Source of the DNA: a virus
Virus record (IMG/VR): IMGVR_UViG_3300030451_004164
Span: 1-20,311 of that record
Reading direction: 5' to 3' (one strand)
Length of the DNA: 20,311 nt
Shown here: positions 19,671 to 20,311 of the stretch, piece after piece
Position numbering within the stretch: position 1 is the stretch's first letter
Layout: each line of letters opens with the position of its first letter
Program-made: the position numbers and the translations under genes
Notes under the pieces: generated by a model
Databases searched by the model: none
What the model saw: the letters and a program-made list of their open reading frames with translations, nothing else
Told to the model about the DNA's origin: nothing

Positions 19671-19979
19671 ATGTTAAGTGAATACAAAACACAATTAGTT
19701 CACCCAGATGGAGAGGGTGGTGTTGTTATTGAAACAAAACAAGACTGCTCAGACATTGTTGAACAAAACAAAAAGGAATTTAATTCATTTGATGAAAGAG
19801 CAAGATGGGGTAATGACATTTTTAGTAATAAAGTGGCATCTATACCATTGACTGCTATTGATGATTTACAAAGAAAAGGAATCATGCGAGGTTTTACTGT
19901 TGTAGACCAAAAAAAGTTCAATGAATGGTTAAATCACCCAGACCAAAGATTTTTTAGAACACGACCAGGAAAATTATAA
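19671..19979 (+). CDS. small conserved head-region protein
   Basis: This encodes 102 residues. RWGNDIFSNKVASIPLTAID then DLQRKGIMRGFTVVDQKK and WLNHPDQRFFRTRPGKL is a pattern I recognise from small proteins after the major capsid gene in marine podophages, with a VA-x-IP, a Gly turn and a C-terminal RTRPGK. Its role is not established, but its position between capsid and adaptor genes suggests head completion. The ATG at 19671 has no clear Shine-Dalgarno of its own: the nearest purine-rich stretch (GGGGGAGG) is locked in the preceding hairpin. Confidence 0.8.
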   Translation: MLSEYKTQLVHPDGEGGVVIETKQDCSDIVEQNKKEFNSFDERARWGNDIFSNKVASIPLTAIDDLQRKGIMRGFTVVDQKKFNEWLNHPDQRFFRTRPGKL

Positions 19980-20311
19980 ATGGCATTTACCACTTATTCA
20001 GACTTACAAACAAGTGTGGCAAGTTGGTTAGGTAGAGATGATTTAACAGATAGAATTAAAGATTTTATTGAGTTAGGTGAATTTAGATTAAGAAGAAATT
20101 TAAGAATCAGAGAAATGTTGAAAGATGTAACAGCGACAACAACTGCTGGTGATTCGACTGTAGGACTTCCAACTGATTTTTTAGAAGTCAGAGATATTCA
20201 TGTTTCTACTAATCCAATACAACCATTAGATTTTTTAACACCTAGTGCGTTTTTTAGTAATACAAGAGCCACAGAGTCAGGTAGACCTTTACAATATACG
20301 ATTAAAAGTCA
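19980..20311 (+). CDS. head-tail adaptor protein (SU10-like), 3' end cut by the window
   Basis: The gene runs off the end after 110 complete codons. YSDLQTSVASWLGRDDLTDR then IKDFIELGEFRLRRNLRIRE is the typical N-terminus of phage adaptor proteins of the gp6/SU10 type, which bind under the portal and start the tail. A second motif, STVGLPTDFLEVRDIHV, fits the family. The ATG overlaps the previous stop (TAAATG), so it is coupled to the gene upstream. Full length cannot be known here. Confidence 0.88.
   Translation, partial: MAFTTYSDLQTSVASWLGRDDLTDRIKDFIELGEFRLRRNLRIREMLKDVTATTTAGDSTVGLPTDFLEVRDIHVSTNPIQPLDFLTPSAFFSNTRATESGRPLQYTIKS

Overview
The window is part of the genome of a tailed double-stranded DNA phage, most likely from an AT-rich marine bacterium. 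The head genes (terminase, portal, scaffold, SU10-type major capsid protein, adaptor) fix the phage identity. The low GC, the small lysine-rich proteins and the recombination gene set resemble uncultured marine phages of alphaproteobacteria, but the host is an inference. There are no rRNA genes, CRISPR arrays or insertion sequences, and I recognise no tRNA.

Layout. (1) 1-314, rightward: the end of one gene and a small Cys-containing gene, probably the tail end of a late operon. (2) A hairpin terminator at 311-344 sits where opposing transcription meets. (3) 428-7104, leftward early operon of about 20 tightly packed or overlapping genes, driven by a strong sigma70-like promoter at 7133-7161. 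It encodes a DUF1071 (Sak3-type) single-strand annealing protein, a YqaJ/lambda-type exonuclease, an SSB-like protein, a DnaD/Phg_2220_C-type replication initiator, a YbcO-type HNH protein, an Hjc-like Holliday junction resolvase, a PriCT-like protein and several zinc-ribbon proteins. No DNA polymerase or helicase is visible, so replication probably recruits host machinery. (4) 7162-7402: a control region with three dyads and a candidate rightward promoter. (5) 7403-8512, rightward: four tiny Lys-rich proteins and a Pro/Met/Gln-rich protein. (6) 8552-10188: a ParB-like protein and a fused ABC-ATPase/GNAT protein resembling Mom, the Mu DNA-modification enzyme. Their promoter places the transcription start on the first ATG, so the mRNA may be leaderless. 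(7) 10189-10646: noncoding, with a tandem repeat of about 50 bp, two operator-like dyads, long hairpins and a strong bidirectional terminator. (8) 10647-12712: a very AT-rich leftward operon of seven orphan genes, most with nearly the same ribosome-binding leader, behind a promoter carrying two 13-bp direct repeats. (9) 12776-13275: noncoding, with three more copies of the dyad motif around a candidate late promoter, then a structured leader. (10) 13276-20311, rightward late operon: small and large terminase, a Gly-repeat protein, a small protein, portal, a small protein, scaffold, major capsid, a head-completion candidate and the adaptor (cut by the window end).

Most noteworthy are the ParB plus ABC-GNAT (Mom-like) pair with its apparently leaderless promoter, a five-copy dyad motif (AGTnAnnnnTnACT) flanking the orphan AT-rich operon, and the orphan operon itself. 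Together these suggest a regulated accessory module inserted between the modification genes and the head genes. All functions are inferred by reading the sequence; no database search was run.
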